Of a DNA stretch of 64,000 nucleotides, positions 9,200-20,196 are shown piece after piece. Source of the DNA: Cladocopium goreaui (Eukaryota > Sar > Dinophyceae > Suessiales > Symbiodiniaceae); the NCBI GenBank assembly GCA_947184155.2, contig CAMXCT020001009.1, forward strand, positions 124,339-188,338, in the 5' to 3' direction. Position 1 is the stretch's first letter. Each line of letters starts with the position of its first letter. The position numbers and the translations under genes were made by a program. The notes beneath the pieces were generated by a model. That model did not search any database, was not told the origin of the DNA, and saw nothing but the letters and a program-made list of their open reading frames with translations.

Positions 9200-9215
9200 G
9201 ATGTCAAAGTACATC
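9200..9215 (+). promoter_or_regulatory. Conserved GATGTCAAAGTACATC element, copy 1
   Basis: This 16-base partly palindromic element is repeated exactly at 50125-50140, in the equivalent place between the paralogous gene pairs, and both copies are followed by GCCATGGCG. Here it lies 57 bases upstream of ATG 9272. It shares CAAAG with the minus-strand upstream motif. Confidence 0.5.
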
Positions 9216-9502
9216 AAGCCATGGCGCCCGTTGCTGTCTTGCTCAGGCAATCCAGTACCTGCATTGCTTGAATGTCACCCGACCATATGAGCTCCGTGCA
9301 ATCAAACGAAGTAGTATGCCTGCCTCAGGAACCCCAAGCTCACAATGAGGCACAGGATCTCCTCCTGCTGCAGGACTATGTGCACAGACTAACGAATACT
9401 CTCAGAACTTTGGAAGATACTCACGCCGTATTGCAGCAAACAGAACTCCTTGCAGGTGTTATCAACGAGCAAGACTGCAGAGACATTCGCACAGCCTGCT
9501 GT

Positions 9503-9522
9503 TGCATAAGAAGTCTGCGCAT
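9503..9522. repeat. SINE target-site duplication, left
   Basis: These 20 bases (TGCATAAGAAGTCTGCGCAT) recur exactly at 9667-9686 on the other side of the SINE. Confidence 0.85.
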
Positions 9523-9666
9523 AGGCGACCCGATGGCTCAGTTGGTATGGCGTTGGTCTTGCCAGCGCTGACAGACTGCCGGTGGTGGTTCGAATCCCTG
9601 CTGGTCCACTCGGGAGTCTCAAGTGCGACCCGCCGAAAGGCAACGGGCGCCGACCACAAAAAAAAA
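9523..9666 (+). mobile_element. tRNA-derived SINE with poly-A tail
   Basis: A 144 bp insertion flanked by a perfect 20 bp target duplication. It contains a pol III A-box (TGGCTCAGTTGG) and B-box (GGTTCGAATCC) about 45 bases apart, a tRNA-unrelated region ending in CGGGCGCCGACC, and a run of A. Fragments of the same family occur at 12657-12706, about 35600-35660 and about 36165-36228. Confidence 0.85.
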
Positions 9667-9686
9667 TGCATAAGAAGTCTGCGCAT
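9667..9686. repeat. SINE target-site duplication, right
   Basis: Exact copy of 9503-9522. Confidence 0.85.
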
Positions 9687-9925
9687 TCGAGTAGAAGCCC
9701 GTGCCAATGTTACGGAACGAGAAGTGATTAGTCGACAGCTACAGCTCATGCATGCGGGCGTACAACATTACCGGACTGAGGACCTTAACACAGCTGACAC
9801 AAGTTGCCTGTCCAGAACCTCTTTTGAGCACTTTGAGGATAGACCTGGTCCCTGGGCAGAGAAAAACGCTCGTATTCCTACACCAATGGAACTGAGCCAG
9901 CTACCATGATCATTGACCGCATCTA

Positions 9926-10201
9926 ATGCAGTTGATTTCAACACCTGCCAAGTTGACCGCTCGAGCTGCGCAACGCTTGCAAGCCTGCATCCATGCTGTC
10001 GAGCTCGCCCTTCGCGAACTCGATCGCATTGGATTCAGTTTTGAAAGTGGTATACACCGCCAGAGTGCACTGCAGCTCCCATATATGGGTACAATCTCCC
10101 ATATCACGAAGATGCATTGCAAGAGCACTAGCATGGTAGTGCCACTCACAATTTCGTTGCAATATATGATGATTGGAAAAGCAGTACTGAGCGGACTCTG
10201 A
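9926..10201 (+). CDS. Possible small hypothetical protein
   Basis: 91 residues from ATG 9926 (MQLISTPAKL). The first half is an Ala/Arg/Leu-rich helix (LTARAAQRLQACIHAVELAL); the second half is unremarkable. It begins 16 bases after the stop of the SINE-split gene and could be a frameshifted continuation of it. It is not recognised. Confidence 0.3.
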   Translation: MQLISTPAKLTARAAQRLQACIHAVELALRELDRIGFSFESGIHRQSALQLPYMGTISHITKMHCKSTSMVVPLTISLQYMMIGKAVLSGL

Positions 10202-10875
10202 GGGTACCTGAGTGCTGTTACCGCGCCGTCTTTTTCACCTTAGATCACGTTTCACTCTCCTGTTTCACTGCGGTAGTTTCTCACCACTTTGTTGTGACCC
10301 GGCGTTGTCGGTGTTTGCTTCAAAGTGTCAGGGTGTTGAATGTCATGCCGTAAGGCTGCTCGGTGTGATCTCGGGGATCCTGGCTGGGGGGATCCCTGGT
10401 TTCCGCATTGAGCCTTGTTGCTTCGCACACCCTTCAAGTGGCCCATGGTGATTTCGTCTTTGGTCTTGTTGTTTATTTTTTTATGGGCCTGCCAACATGA
10501 CACACAAGTTGTCATTGCATGCGCTGAGATGATAACAAGCCATCACCTCTGCCTCAACAGGTCTGTTTCACCCATAACTGGAACCTGTCACGTCACGGTT
10601 TTGTGGCCTTGGTGTTTTTCTTTTGTGTGGTTTTTGTTTGTTGCTTGGGTTTGTTTTGTTTTTTTTGTTTTGCTGTGGTTTTTTGTTTTTCGGTTTTGGT
10701 TCTCCGTTTTTGAACCTGGAACGTGACTAGCCTTTGGACTATGTATCGGTCCTCTTCCAGTTTACTTTTGCGGCCACTACAGCAACGGCCCCTGTGCGAA
10801 TTAAATAATTAATCTCATTTGCAACAGTCTTGGATAGCTGTTGAACGACCTGGCGGAAGCCACATGGCGTCGGAC
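10202..10875 (+). mobile_element. Probable retroposon ending in GACGG-poly(A)
   Basis: A T/G-rich stretch without a convincing gene, ending with CGACCTGGCGG and GGACGG followed by ten A. The same kind of end is seen at 51056-51076 (CGACCTGGCGACGG then A), where the insertion is bounded by target duplications, and at about 48625. I could not find target duplications here, so the left edge is approximate. Confidence 0.4.
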
Positions 10876-11152
10876 GGAAAAAAAAAATGTCTCCAAAGTT
10901 GCTGGGGTTTGGAGAAGCTTGTTTTGGTGTCTTGAAAGTGTCATGCTGTGGCGTGGCATCATGGGCTTTACGAAATTTGGCGACAAGCGTGTCAATGATT
11001 TGGCTTTGCTTTCAGGTTATGTAGTTGGAGTTGCATGCTTGCACCGCGAAAATCCATGCAGGCAGATCTGCATGCAGCTCGCTCCCCGTACGTCTTGATC
11101 ATCTGTTCTTTACCTGTCGTTTTTGTTTGCAATGCTTTGTTCCTCTTCCTTC

Positions 11153-11552
11153 TGCTGTGTTTTCATATGTACAAACTCCAGGCATACTTTGAAAACATCT
11201 CTGTGCTGCGCATTCTATTGGAGAAAGCCATGCCATGACCACACCTTCGATCTGCTGTGTTTTCATATGTACAAACCCCAATCAAACCTCAATTCTAGGC
11301 AGCGGACGAAACCTACAGTTGCCGCGCGCAAAAAAAGAAATTAATTGAACTTTCCTTTAAAATCCTGTCGCACTTGCTGGCATCGTCCGGCCCCATAGAT
11401 TTGAGGTTTGAACAAGGTTTGCTTGAGGTTTGTACATATGAAAAACCAGCATGCCAGAGCTTTGCCACTTGAAGTGTTCCTGCCATTGTAAAGTGTCCGA
11501 TGGGACGTGTATTCCGAGTTTGTTCGAGGTTTGTACATATGAAAACACAGCA
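11153..11552. repeat. Inverted-repeat array of a CATATGTAC-containing 25-mer
   Basis: The sequence TGCTGTGTTTTCATATGTAC followed by AAAC occurs at 11153 and 11253 (100 bases apart) in plus orientation, and as its reverse complement ending at about 11450 and 11552 (again about 100 bases apart). The layout is two direct copies facing two inverted copies, as in a MITE or a folded-back duplication. No coding potential is seen. Confidence 0.55.
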
Positions 11553-11559
11553 TGTTAGA

Positions 11560-12637
11560 GTACTGGCAGCCAGCGTGCTTTTCTTGAGTCTTTTCCGGGC
11601 GGGTTGATGCTTGCTCATGTTGCTGGAAGCGTTAGCACAGACCTCAATGTTGGAGAAAGAATGGCAAATCCATGTGTCTCACAGGCAGATTGCCATTCAG
11701 CAACTACTGCGTCAGTAGTCTGGCTGCTGGCTTCAGATTTCATCTTTACTCTATGTGTATCCCCTTGCCCCGGAATTTTAATATTGGATTTTGTGCAAAC
11801 GAGAAGCTTCTTAGATTGATCGCACACCGACGCGTTCGATTTTTCACGTTTATGTTTGTATCAACATTGGTCTTGGGGGCAGGGGGGGGAGCTCGTTGAA
11901 TCTAATTCAAGCTTTGGAACGTATTGTGATCCTGGAGACTCATGAGTGTACCTCCTCAGTGTCAACATGATACAGAAAAAACGGTGTATGATCTTCGATT
12001 CTGGCATGATGACGCATGAAGAGAGTCACGTGCTTCGCTGGTTGAAGAATGGAACTTTATGCTAGACATACGCCTAGGTTGTGCGAGCATCTGTAAAAGG
12101 GTTGTCGGGCACATTCACTGGGATTTTTTTTTTGGCGCCGCAACATTTCTTTTCGTTTTGGACAGTTTGTGTCTCTTTTGACAGAGGCCATTTTTAGTTT
12201 CAATTTCTGGGAGACCGCTTCTATTGTTTCATTAGGCGAAGCCAAAAATGGCTTCATTTTTGGGATCAATTTTTGGCTTCGAGTTTGGAACCAAAATCTA
12301 TCTTTTTTGGCGTTTGTGGCAGGGAATTCCCGATTGACTTGTGTTGGACGCGACAGGATGCGAGCAGAGTGAGTTGTTGCTGCTCTGCTGTGGTTCTACA
12401 AGCATGATTCCGACAGCTTCGCTCTGAAACAAATCCCTTGCCACAGGCTGCTCCATGATGGTGTATCCATGGGTTGACACATGCTGCCTAGAAGGGGCTT
12501 CAAGACGATGCAGCGGAACTGTATATGAGCAGATCCAAAACACGTTGTTTTTCATACGGAGCAGCTGTCACAACAACTCCACTGAAGTGAACTCCAAAAG
12601 GTGTAACGACATCCCCCAAGACGTATCTTTGTTGTCC
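11560..12637. other. No gene seen
   Basis: Only short frames occur. A run of T at about 12125, followed by GGCGCC, could be the tail of a poly-A retroposon in minus orientation. Nothing else is recognised. Confidence 0.3.
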
Positions 12638-12656
12638 GAGCAAATAAGATCTTCTC

Positions 12657-12706
12657 CAGTCTCAAGTGCCACGGGCCGAAAGACAACGGGCGCCGACCAC
12701 AAAAAA
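12657..12706 (+). mobile_element. 5'-truncated SINE (50 bp) with 19-bp target duplication
   Basis: The insert contains only the 3' end of the SINE family seen at 9523 (AGTCTCAAGTG ... CGGGCGCCGACC plus A). It is flanked by exact direct repeats GAGCAAATAAGATCTTCTC at 12638-12656 and 12707-12725. Extreme 5' truncation with a long target duplication is what LINE-type target-primed insertion produces. Confidence 0.8.
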
Positions 12707-12982
12707 GAGCAAATAAGATCTTCTCTGGAGCTGCTTCGCAACTCCAAGCTGTCGCTTCGTAGGGAGCCTCATTCCAGGCCACTTCCTTCGAAACAACAAA
12801 GAAATCATCAATAATCAGGCCAGAAGTTACCCTGTGACATTGGACAAATTTTTACCTTGCAGTCTGGATCTTTCGTCAAGCAGGCCCTCCGACTTTATAA
12901 GGGTAGCCCTGCTTTCGTGTACAGCTTGGCTCATGCTAGGGTTAACTCCCAAGCTATGGTCTTCATGTCTGCCTGGACAGCT

Positions 12983-12987
12983 GTGAT
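12983..12987. repeat. E1 target-site duplication, left (GTGAT)
   Basis: The five bases GTGAT precede the 5' LTR and recur directly after the 3' LTR at 24044-24048, as expected for retroviral-type integrase. Confidence 0.85.
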
Positions 12988-13660
12988 TGTGAAAATCCTA
13001 CCTGGTATAGCGCTGAGAGATCAGTGACGTTGCACAGTTTTGATTTCACCAAGTATCGTCTGTGGACGAGCTTATTTCGACGTGGAACGATTGTGAATGG
13101 ACAGATCGTAGTTTGTAGTTTTGATTTGACCGAATATCATCTGTAGAAGATATACTTTTGGACGTTTTTGGATGATCGATGCTTCATAGAGCATCTCATG
13201 ACGCTCAACGAGCACAACCGACACTGCGGTTGCACTCGTCTCGTTTTGTAGTTGAGAGTTGTGATGTTTTTGTAGGAAACCGAACATTATTTGAACAGTT
13301 TGGAAACATTTCAACAGTTTGAGAACCGAATGAAAGCTTTTGATCCTCAGTGGATCGCTTTTCGGAATTTCGTCAAGACTGGAATACAGTTTGCAGTTTA
13401 GACAAAAACCCCTCCTTGGTTTTTGTCACCTTTAAACAGTATTTGAACTGAATGGTCAACGATACTCGTTGGCTCAAGCCCGAGCGAGAGAAACAGAGTG
13501 TGTGTTGAAGCGTTGCTTGTTGTCTGGAGTGATTTGAGCGAGAGAGCACGGAAAGTTTGACTCACGTTTGTTTATTTGTGGAAAAGCCTTTGGGTAACTT
13601 TGATCGCGATAGGTTTTGTTTTGGTTTTCAAGGCACAACTTAGCGGTGCAAAGTTTTACG
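12988..13660 (+). repeat. E1 5' LTR
   Basis: It begins TGTGAAAATCC and ends GTTTTACG, so the 3' terminus is not the usual CA. It contains hairpins at 13401-13427 (GACAAAAACC/GGTTTTTGTC) and 13457-13471 (CAACGA/TCGTTG), followed by TTGGCTCAAG at 13469-13478, identical to the last ten bases of the dinoflagellate spliced leader. Confidence 0.95.
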
Positions 13661-13690
13661 TGGTAGCGGAGCTTCGTGCTCCTACCACAG
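13661..13690 (+). promoter_or_regulatory. E1 primer-binding site within a hairpin
   Basis: TGGTAGCGGAGC follows the LTR directly, as expected for complementarity to the CCA end of a tRNA (possibly initiator Met; not verified). Bases 13661-13666 can pair with CTACCA about 20 bases downstream, and GAGC with GCTC, so the site may be presented in a hairpin. E2 and E3 begin with the same TGGTAGCGGA. Confidence 0.7.
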
Positions 13691-13786
13691 ATCTGTGTGA
13701 TCTTGGTTTGTCTGTGGATCCAGGAACCGTGTTTGTGAGTTTATACTTTGCTCAGGTCTTGCGTGAATCTTGTTTGTGTTTCAGGT

Positions 13787-15331
13787 ATGGCCGACGCATC
13801 TGCAAGCGGCGGTGCGGGTCAGGTACCGACACAGCGTGGAGAGAGGGAAAGAAGTCCCACTCGTACGCCTACGACTCAGGAACAGCAACAGCCTGCACAA
13901 GGACCTCAACGTTTCAGGATGAACTCGCCGGAGGGCGGACAAGGTTTGCCTGGAGGGGCAACTGCACCTTATGCCTCTATACCACCCCCACCACCGAAAG
14001 CTGCCAGTGGTTGTGGAAGTATGCCAGGAAGTCCAACTGGACAGCAAGAAGTTTTCTCCACTGCGCAGATGACTCAGATAGCTCAGATAGTGTCTTTGAG
14101 TTTGAACCAGGCTATGGGTGAGTTTAACATGAGGTTGAATGGTTTGCAACAACAGGTAGTTCATCAACAGAATGTGTTTGCTCAGGCACAGGTGCAGCAA
14201 GCTGCATCACAACCAGCTCAGGTACCAGTTGCGAAGACATCACCTTCTATCTCAAGTGGTTTGTCATCATTTGGAGATCGTCCACCCACCAGTCCACAAC
14301 CCAATTTTCCAAGGAACACTGTGGAACAGCCACCAGGTTTGCAGCAGTCGCCTCAGAGACTGATTAGTGAAGTTCGTCAGGGGCAGGTTACTGCACAGAA
14401 CACTCAGGGTGAAGCGTCGTCACAGGATGACAGGGATGTCTTTACTAAGAGTGAGAAGTGGCTTCCTCCATTGCCCAAGTGTGAGCATGGAACTTGGAAG
14501 ACACGTGAACAGGAGATTTTGGGTTTTGCCGGCTATGTTCAGTCTTTGAGAAGCTGGGTAGCTTTGGCAAGTGATACGTCTGGGTGGGAGCTTGAAAGTG
14601 CGCTCAGTTGGCCGCACGAACTGCACATGACGAATCTGAAACCTGCACAGCAACTTCGTAGTGCCAGGTTGTTGGCCATCCTAACTCAGGCGTTTGCAGA
14701 GTATCCACGAGCTCATATGATCCTACAGGCCTATTCAGAAGGAATTGGTATGGATGGTTCTTTTCAGGCAGTGCGAGGAACGTCTGGTTTTGAGGCGTTG
14801 CGTTTGCTTGCAAAGGAGTTCAGTTTGAGATCAAGAGCGGAAGCTGCATTTTTCAGGTCTGAGTTCATGTCCAAGACGTTTAAGGCACAGAGGGGCCCTA
14901 CACAGATCAGTGATCTAGTCCGACAGATGGACGTTGGTTTGTCCAAGTATCGGAAGTTGATCGATACCTTGCCTCAGCATTGCGATAAGACTGGCTTGGA
15001 TTTGCAACAGGTCGACTTGACGTTGATGTTGCTGAGATCCTTGCCCAGTGACGTGAAGAACTACGTCGTTTTGCATGCGTCAGGTGAGGGCTATACTGAC
15101 TACAGATCAGCAGCCCTGAAGTTCAACAACAGCAGAGGTTGTTCCAAGAACTGGGTGGAGGATCAGGCCGCAATATGCACGCCTTGGAAGCCGAAGGTGA
15201 CTGGAGCACCTACTATGGCTACGAAGATGAGCAGGACTACTACGCCGAAGGTGCCGAAGAGGAGTGGGAATGGGATCCAGAGAGTGAGCTGTGGCTCAAC
15301 ACTGCCGCAATCAACAAAAATTCAGGAGTGA
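13787..15331 (+). pseudogene. gag: E1 Gag (frameshifted at its C-terminal end)
   Basis: The Gag-like protein starts at ATG 13787 (MADASASGG). The N-terminal 170 residues are Gln/Pro/Ser-rich; a conserved block follows, with SEKWLPPLP, a helical region with RSARLLAIL and GTSGFEALRLL, and a region of QMDVGLSKYRKLI type. These match E2 Gag almost motif for motif (SEKWLPPMP, RSARLLAIL, GTSGFEGLRLL, QIDVGLSRFRKMI). Similarity in this frame stops at about 15125, after YTDYRSAALKF, and continues in another frame, showing a frameshift. The remaining frame to 15331 is out of phase. Confidence 0.85.
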
Positions 15332-15617
15332 AATGTCGAAAGTGTGGCAAGACTGGACACATGCAGAAGGATTGCAGCACGAATATGGGTCGTGTGAAGT
15401 GCTTCAAGTGCGGACAGAGCGGGCATATTGGCGCGAATTGCCAAGCCAGCAGTCCGAAGTCTGCAAGTTCTTCTCCGTCTTCGAGCACTGGGAAAGGTTC
15501 AGGTGCAGCCAAGGCCAAGCCTGCAGCGAAAGCTGGACGAGGAAAAGGTGGTCGCAAGGGAAAGATGCATGAAGTTTCAGCCGAAGGACCTCAAGAAGAG
15601 GCAAGAATCTGGAGAAG
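15139..15617 (+). pseudogene. E1 nucleocapsid part with two CCHC zinc knuckles
   Basis: In the frame entered by the first frameshift, an acidic Tyr/Trp-rich stretch is followed by two C-x2-C-x4-H-x4-C knuckles (CRKCGKTGHMQKDC and CFKCGQSGHIGANC, about 15335-15450) and a Lys/Gly-rich tail ending in KMHEVSAEG. E2 has the same order ending in KMHELAEEN. These knuckles normally bind the element's RNA. The frame is lost at about 15600; past that point it runs out of phase to 15720. Confidence 0.85.
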
Positions 15618-15769
15618 CGATTATGATGCCGCTCATTTCATCACAGGTTTCAAGTTCAGAGGGAACTTGGTGGTTGTTAGATTCTGGAGCTGCCACGTCG
15701 GTGCTGTCGCAGAACTATGAGGGCATGTATCGTTGCCAGGCTCAGGGAATGGGACTCCAGTTCACATGA
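15590..15769 (+). pseudogene. E1 aspartic protease fragment
   Basis: A short frame encoding MMPLISS followed by WWLLDSGAATSVLS at about 15662-15710. D-S-G-A is the active-site signature of retrotransposon aspartic proteases. E2 has WWLIDSGAAVSVLS at the same place. A third frameshift near 15730 separates this piece from Pol. Confidence 0.8.
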
Positions 15770-18700
15770 GGGCCAATGTTTTGGTAAGTTTGGCATTTCA
15801 GGTTGTGACTGGGGCATCTGGAAAGAAGAAGACTCAATCATTCAAATTGGCCTGTTGTATTGGGGATGTATCACACAACATTATTTCGACAACTCAGTTG
15901 GTCAAGAAGGGTTGGAGTGTGATTCAGTCACCTGGAGAGACGTACCTCTACCACGAGGACAGTGGAACGCTCATTAGTGACGTGCTGTTGTGGGGAGGGA
16001 CTCCGTGGCTACGAGCATGCAGGGCAGCACAACCGAGCTTGAAGGATGGCAGTCAGCCGATGGAGTTGGTTGAGTCATCTGTGGTCGAGCCAGAGGGTTT
16101 GAAAGTCAGCATGGTTGGAGCTGTTGAGCTGTCAAGTCAGGAGAAGTTGCGTCAACATGTTCTTCGAGGCCATTACCCGTTTGATCCACACTGTTTGGAA
16201 TGCCAACAGGGACGAGGAGTTTCTCGAGTACCAAGGCGAAGTTTGCGTGAGAGAATCCTTGAAGTTCAGGTGGATTTCTTCTTTTTGGGTTTGGTTGAGA
16301 GTAAGTTCAAGATGATTTTGCTGCGTCAGGTGTTTTCAGGTTTGCTTGGTGTCACTGCTGTGAGCGAGAATGTTCAGGTGACAGGCCAGCATTTGCGTCA
16401 GATCTTAGCTGAGTTTGGATTGCTTGAGACTTTGGAAGGACTGCCAGTTGATTTCAGGACAGATGCTCAGGACGAAGTCGGAACTGTTCTGAGGAGATCT
16501 GGTTTGCCAAGGGAGTACACTGTGAACAAAGCTGGACCTCAGAACCATGATACGGTTGGATCAGTTGAGCGTGGTGTGAGAGAAGTCAAGGAAGCTCTTG
16601 CTGTTTTGCGCTTGGAACTGGCCAAGGCCGGATTGGATTTGGTCGACAGCTTGGTTGCCTGGGAGGCCGCTTCCAGGTATGTGACTGCTATGCATAATCT
16701 CCATGGCAAGATCCAGAACACAGGAAAGACTGGAAAGGAATTGCTCAGGAACACATCTGAAGGAACTCGAATTTCCGCCATGTTTTGCTCTAGGGTTCTT
16801 GCAGAGACCCCAGAAAGTGTTGACAGTATTGGACGGTTTGTCACTGCTGCGTATTTGTATCCTGTCAGGAACTCGTTTGCTCATTTTGTTTGTGCGAAAA
16901 TTGCTGATGAACTGAAGTTTTTCCAAGCCAAGAGTTTGAAACTTGTTTTTCCGATTGAGTATCCACAAGATCTCATTGAACGTTTTGTTTGTCACTCAGG
17001 TTCAGGTGATCGTCCATCGCTTGTTGATCAGGCACCCATTGAGATTTTGCCAGAGGAGTTTGCACGACTTCCAGATCAGGTGCAGCCTCCACGACACTGG
17101 GTTGATGCTCATGGACGAACTGAAGGATGCAGTTCATGTGCCACTCGACAAGGTCGACATTCCAAGAAGTGCTGTGAGCGCTATTGGAATTGGATCCGTA
17201 ACCAGAAGAAGGGAGAAGTGCCAGCTTTGCCCGACAAGCCTGAGGAGCAACCACCAATAGTTGAGCCCAATGACCCGGCTGTGGCCGTGCCTTCACGACC
17301 ATTGCCGCGCATCCCAGGTTTGCCTGCTGGGATGACCCCGACGCGCCGTTGTCCAAGTTGTGAATCAGGTATGAATGCTCCAGGTACCCGGCACTCTGCC
17401 GAATGTCGCAAGCGACAAGCTGAGTTTGTGTCAGGTGAAACTGCCAAGCCATCGCTTGGTGATCTGGAGGATCTTCCGGTACAGGAAGGTGGGGTGAGAG
17501 ATGGTTCTTATTCTCCATCTTTGGCTCCGGAACCAGTCGAGCCTGTGGACGTTGAGATGGCCACCGAGGACGTTGGTGACATGCCCATGGTTGATGTTTG
17601 CATGGCGCAGCCATATCATGTGGGTATGTTGACATCACCAGAACTTGTTCAACGAGATCGTTTTTCAGTGGAGTCAATTCAGTACGATGGCTACTGCGAT
17701 GAGTTTGTCGTCATGGATTTTTGTGGTCAGAAGATCAAGCTTTGGAAGCCCAGTGGAGCTGTGTCTGACGTCACGCTCAGGGACTTGCCAGCTGAAGGAA
17801 CCTTTTTGGCCATGCAGGAGGAGATTCGTGGACTCACTGCTGTTGGTGCAGGTCAGGTCCTTGCCGAGAATGTGGCAAGAGAAAGTGGCCAGCGCATCAT
17901 CGGCACCAGGTGGGTGACCAACGAGAAAGAGGAAGCTCAGGAAGGTGTGCGCGCCAGGATCGTTGCAAAGGACTTTGCAAGTGGTCAGTCTGCCAGAAGT
18001 ATGGGCATCTCTAGCCCAACGCCCAGCATTGAGGCACTCCGTATGATTCTTGGGGTCGCCTGTGGGGCGTGGAGTGTTGGGAATCAAGCCATGTTTTTGG
18101 CAGGTTTGGACGTTTCTCAGGCGTTTATGAACTCACCATTGGAGCGACCAGAAATTCTCCGGATGGTACTATCCATGTCAACCAGGAAGGGAGAACCAAT
18201 TTTTCTATGGGCTGAGAAAGGCATCAACGGTTTGAGAATTGCCTCTCAGGCATGGATTGTCTTCTTTTCATCTATTGTCAAGAGCATTGGAGTAGTTTCA
18301 GGTACTGTGGAGCCTTGTTTGTATGTTGGTCGAATGGTTGGCAAAGATCAGGCACCCATCGTCATCATGGCGTACGTCGATGATTTGCTTGTTGCCACCA
18401 CTTCGGAATCAGCTCTCAAGACCCTCATGACTGCACTATCAGCTCATGTCAAGGTTCGAGAGACTGGCCGCGTTGGTTTGAAAGGGGGACACTTGCGTTT
18501 CCTTGGTCGAAGTATCTTTCGAAGGCCAGGCTCATCTGCTTTGTACATGCAGGTGGATCCAACGTACTTGGATGAAGCTTTTGCTGAGTTTGATTTAAAG
18601 AAGGGAAGCACAACATTTCCGGATTTGCGTCCCATTCTGGAACAGGAAGGAAGCCAACCATTGTCAGCAGAAGGACATGCACGTTTTCGCAGAGTTCTAG

Positions 18701-20196
18701 GTCGTTTGTCATGGTATTGCCAAACTCGTCAAGACTTGTTGATTTTGGTCAGCATGCTTGGAACTGGTCAGGCACAACCGTTTGAGACCCATGAAAAATG
18801 TTTGCGTGCTGTACTCAGGTATCTTATGTCTGACATGGATGTTGCATTGCGTTTTCCATCAGAAGAGCTTGCTTTGCCCGATGTGAAAGGTTTGGAAGTG
18901 TACACAGATGCTGGGTTTGCACCTATGAAGAGTACTGGACGTCGTTCTGTTTCAGGTACTTGCTTCATCTTTCAACGGTGTTTGATGAAGTGTTTTAGCA
19001 GGCACCAGTCAGCTGTGATGCTCTCCTCCTGTGAGGCTGAGCTTGTTGCATTACAGTCAGGTGTTCAGGAAGGAATCGGCTTGCTCAGGACTTTGGGTTT
19101 TGTGCTTGGTCGTTTGTATCCATGGGTTGACATTATCCCTCAGGACGCTCAGGTGACTTGGTATGACGAAGCAGAGTCTGATGACGAAGACTCTATGAAA
19201 GTTTCATACTTGTTTCCACTGGTCGTCAAGACCGACAGTTTGTCAGGGAAAATGCTTCTCGAAGCATCTGATTTGCAACGAAAGAGCCGACACATTGAGA
19301 TTAAAGTTTATTGGCTCCGAGAGTTGATGGATCGCAAAGTTTTGCTTTTGTCGCATGTTCCAGGAACTTTGAACCCAGCAGATTGTTTTACCAAGTGCTT
19401 GCCAACTCAGAAGTTTTTATTTTACAGGAACATGCTTGGATTTGTGAAAGTTGATTTCAGTTTGATTTCGAACATCCTTGGTTTTTGCTTGAAAGTTTGT
19501 GACAACAGTTATTCAAAACCAATTTCATGTTTGTCAAACAGGAACTGCGTTTTGTGCGGAGAACGTTTGATTTCGTTTGTTTTGGAAGAAGAACTGCAAG
19601 TTTCAGGAGATCAGAGATCATTTCGTCATGTGAAAGCTGTGTTTGCTCAAGAAACCTTGACAAACCCGGACAGTTTGCATCTTGCTATCGCGCCGATGGC
19701 AGGTGAAGAAGAGGACAGCAAGTCTATGGTGTCTGGATTGACTCGTGTCGATTGGACGACAGGGAATCCTCGCACGGATCCAGAGACTGGTGAAGTGATG
19801 AGAAGAGATGAAAGGGTCATGGAAGTCACTGAAGCTGCACCAGAAGGAGCAGCTGCCTCAGGTACTCAGGAACCGAGAGAACCAGTGTCAGGCACTCCTG
19901 ATACAAAGGAAGCAGCTGCGGGTGCGCCAGTTGCAGAAGAATCGAAACCTTCAGGTGGACCGTCTTCTGGATCGAAGCGACCTCAGGTGAAGAAAATGCC
20001 CAAGAGGCCTGCAGCCAAGCTCATGCCGAGGCGTTTGAAGGTCACCAAGGTGAAGTTGGAGCCTGGGGCAACTGCCAAGGTGCCCGGGAAGAACCGCTTC
20101 AAGAACAAGGAGACGAAGAGACGCCAGAAGGCGAAGTGGGAAGAGATTAAGAAGAACTGCCAGAGAAGAGCGTGCTCAGCCTGCACCAGCCTTTGA
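15733..20196 (+). pseudogene. pol: E1 Pol (integrase, RT, RNase H) plus C-terminal extension
   Basis: An uninterrupted frame of 1487 codons. In order: the rest of the protease; the HHCC zinc domain before integrase (HVLRGHYPFDPHCLECQ, residues about 139-158); integrase acidic residues in VDFFFLG, FRTDAQ and SVERG; two extra CCHC-like clusters (C-x2-C-x6-H-x3-C near 17130 and C-x2-C-x10-H-x3-C near 17350); RT with DVSQAFMNSPL and AYVDDLLVAT (about 18370); RNase H with YTDAGF, SCEAELVA, KTDSLSGK and the end motif NPADCFTKCLP. Unlike E2, the frame continues past RNase H into the basic ORF2-type region (ATG 19697, MAGEEED). It is intact as a frame but cut off from Gag and protease. Confidence 0.9.

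Larger units (their letters stand above)
9272..9909 (+). pseudogene. Helical hypothetical protein, split by a SINE
   Basis: It starts at ATG 9272 (MSPDHMSSVQS). The Leu/Thr-rich helical frame runs to the SINE inserted at 9523-9666. After the second copy of the 20-base target duplication a frame continues to 9909 with the same helical, Arg/Glu/Gln-rich character (VEARANVTEREV), so both halves belong to one gene. It follows the DGGEML gene, exactly as the 50281 ORF follows the 49.5 kb copy; the two are equivalent by position although sequence similarity is weak. Its function is unknown. Confidence 0.5.

Noticed and set aside
9523..9620. A functional tRNA gene
   Set aside because: A- and B-boxes are present, but the insert has a poly-A tail, target duplications and a non-tRNA 3' part, so it is a SINE.
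13576..14121. Membrane-protein-like frame starting at 13576
   Set aside because: It overlaps the E1 LTR end, primer-binding site and Gag in another phase and is a shadow frame.
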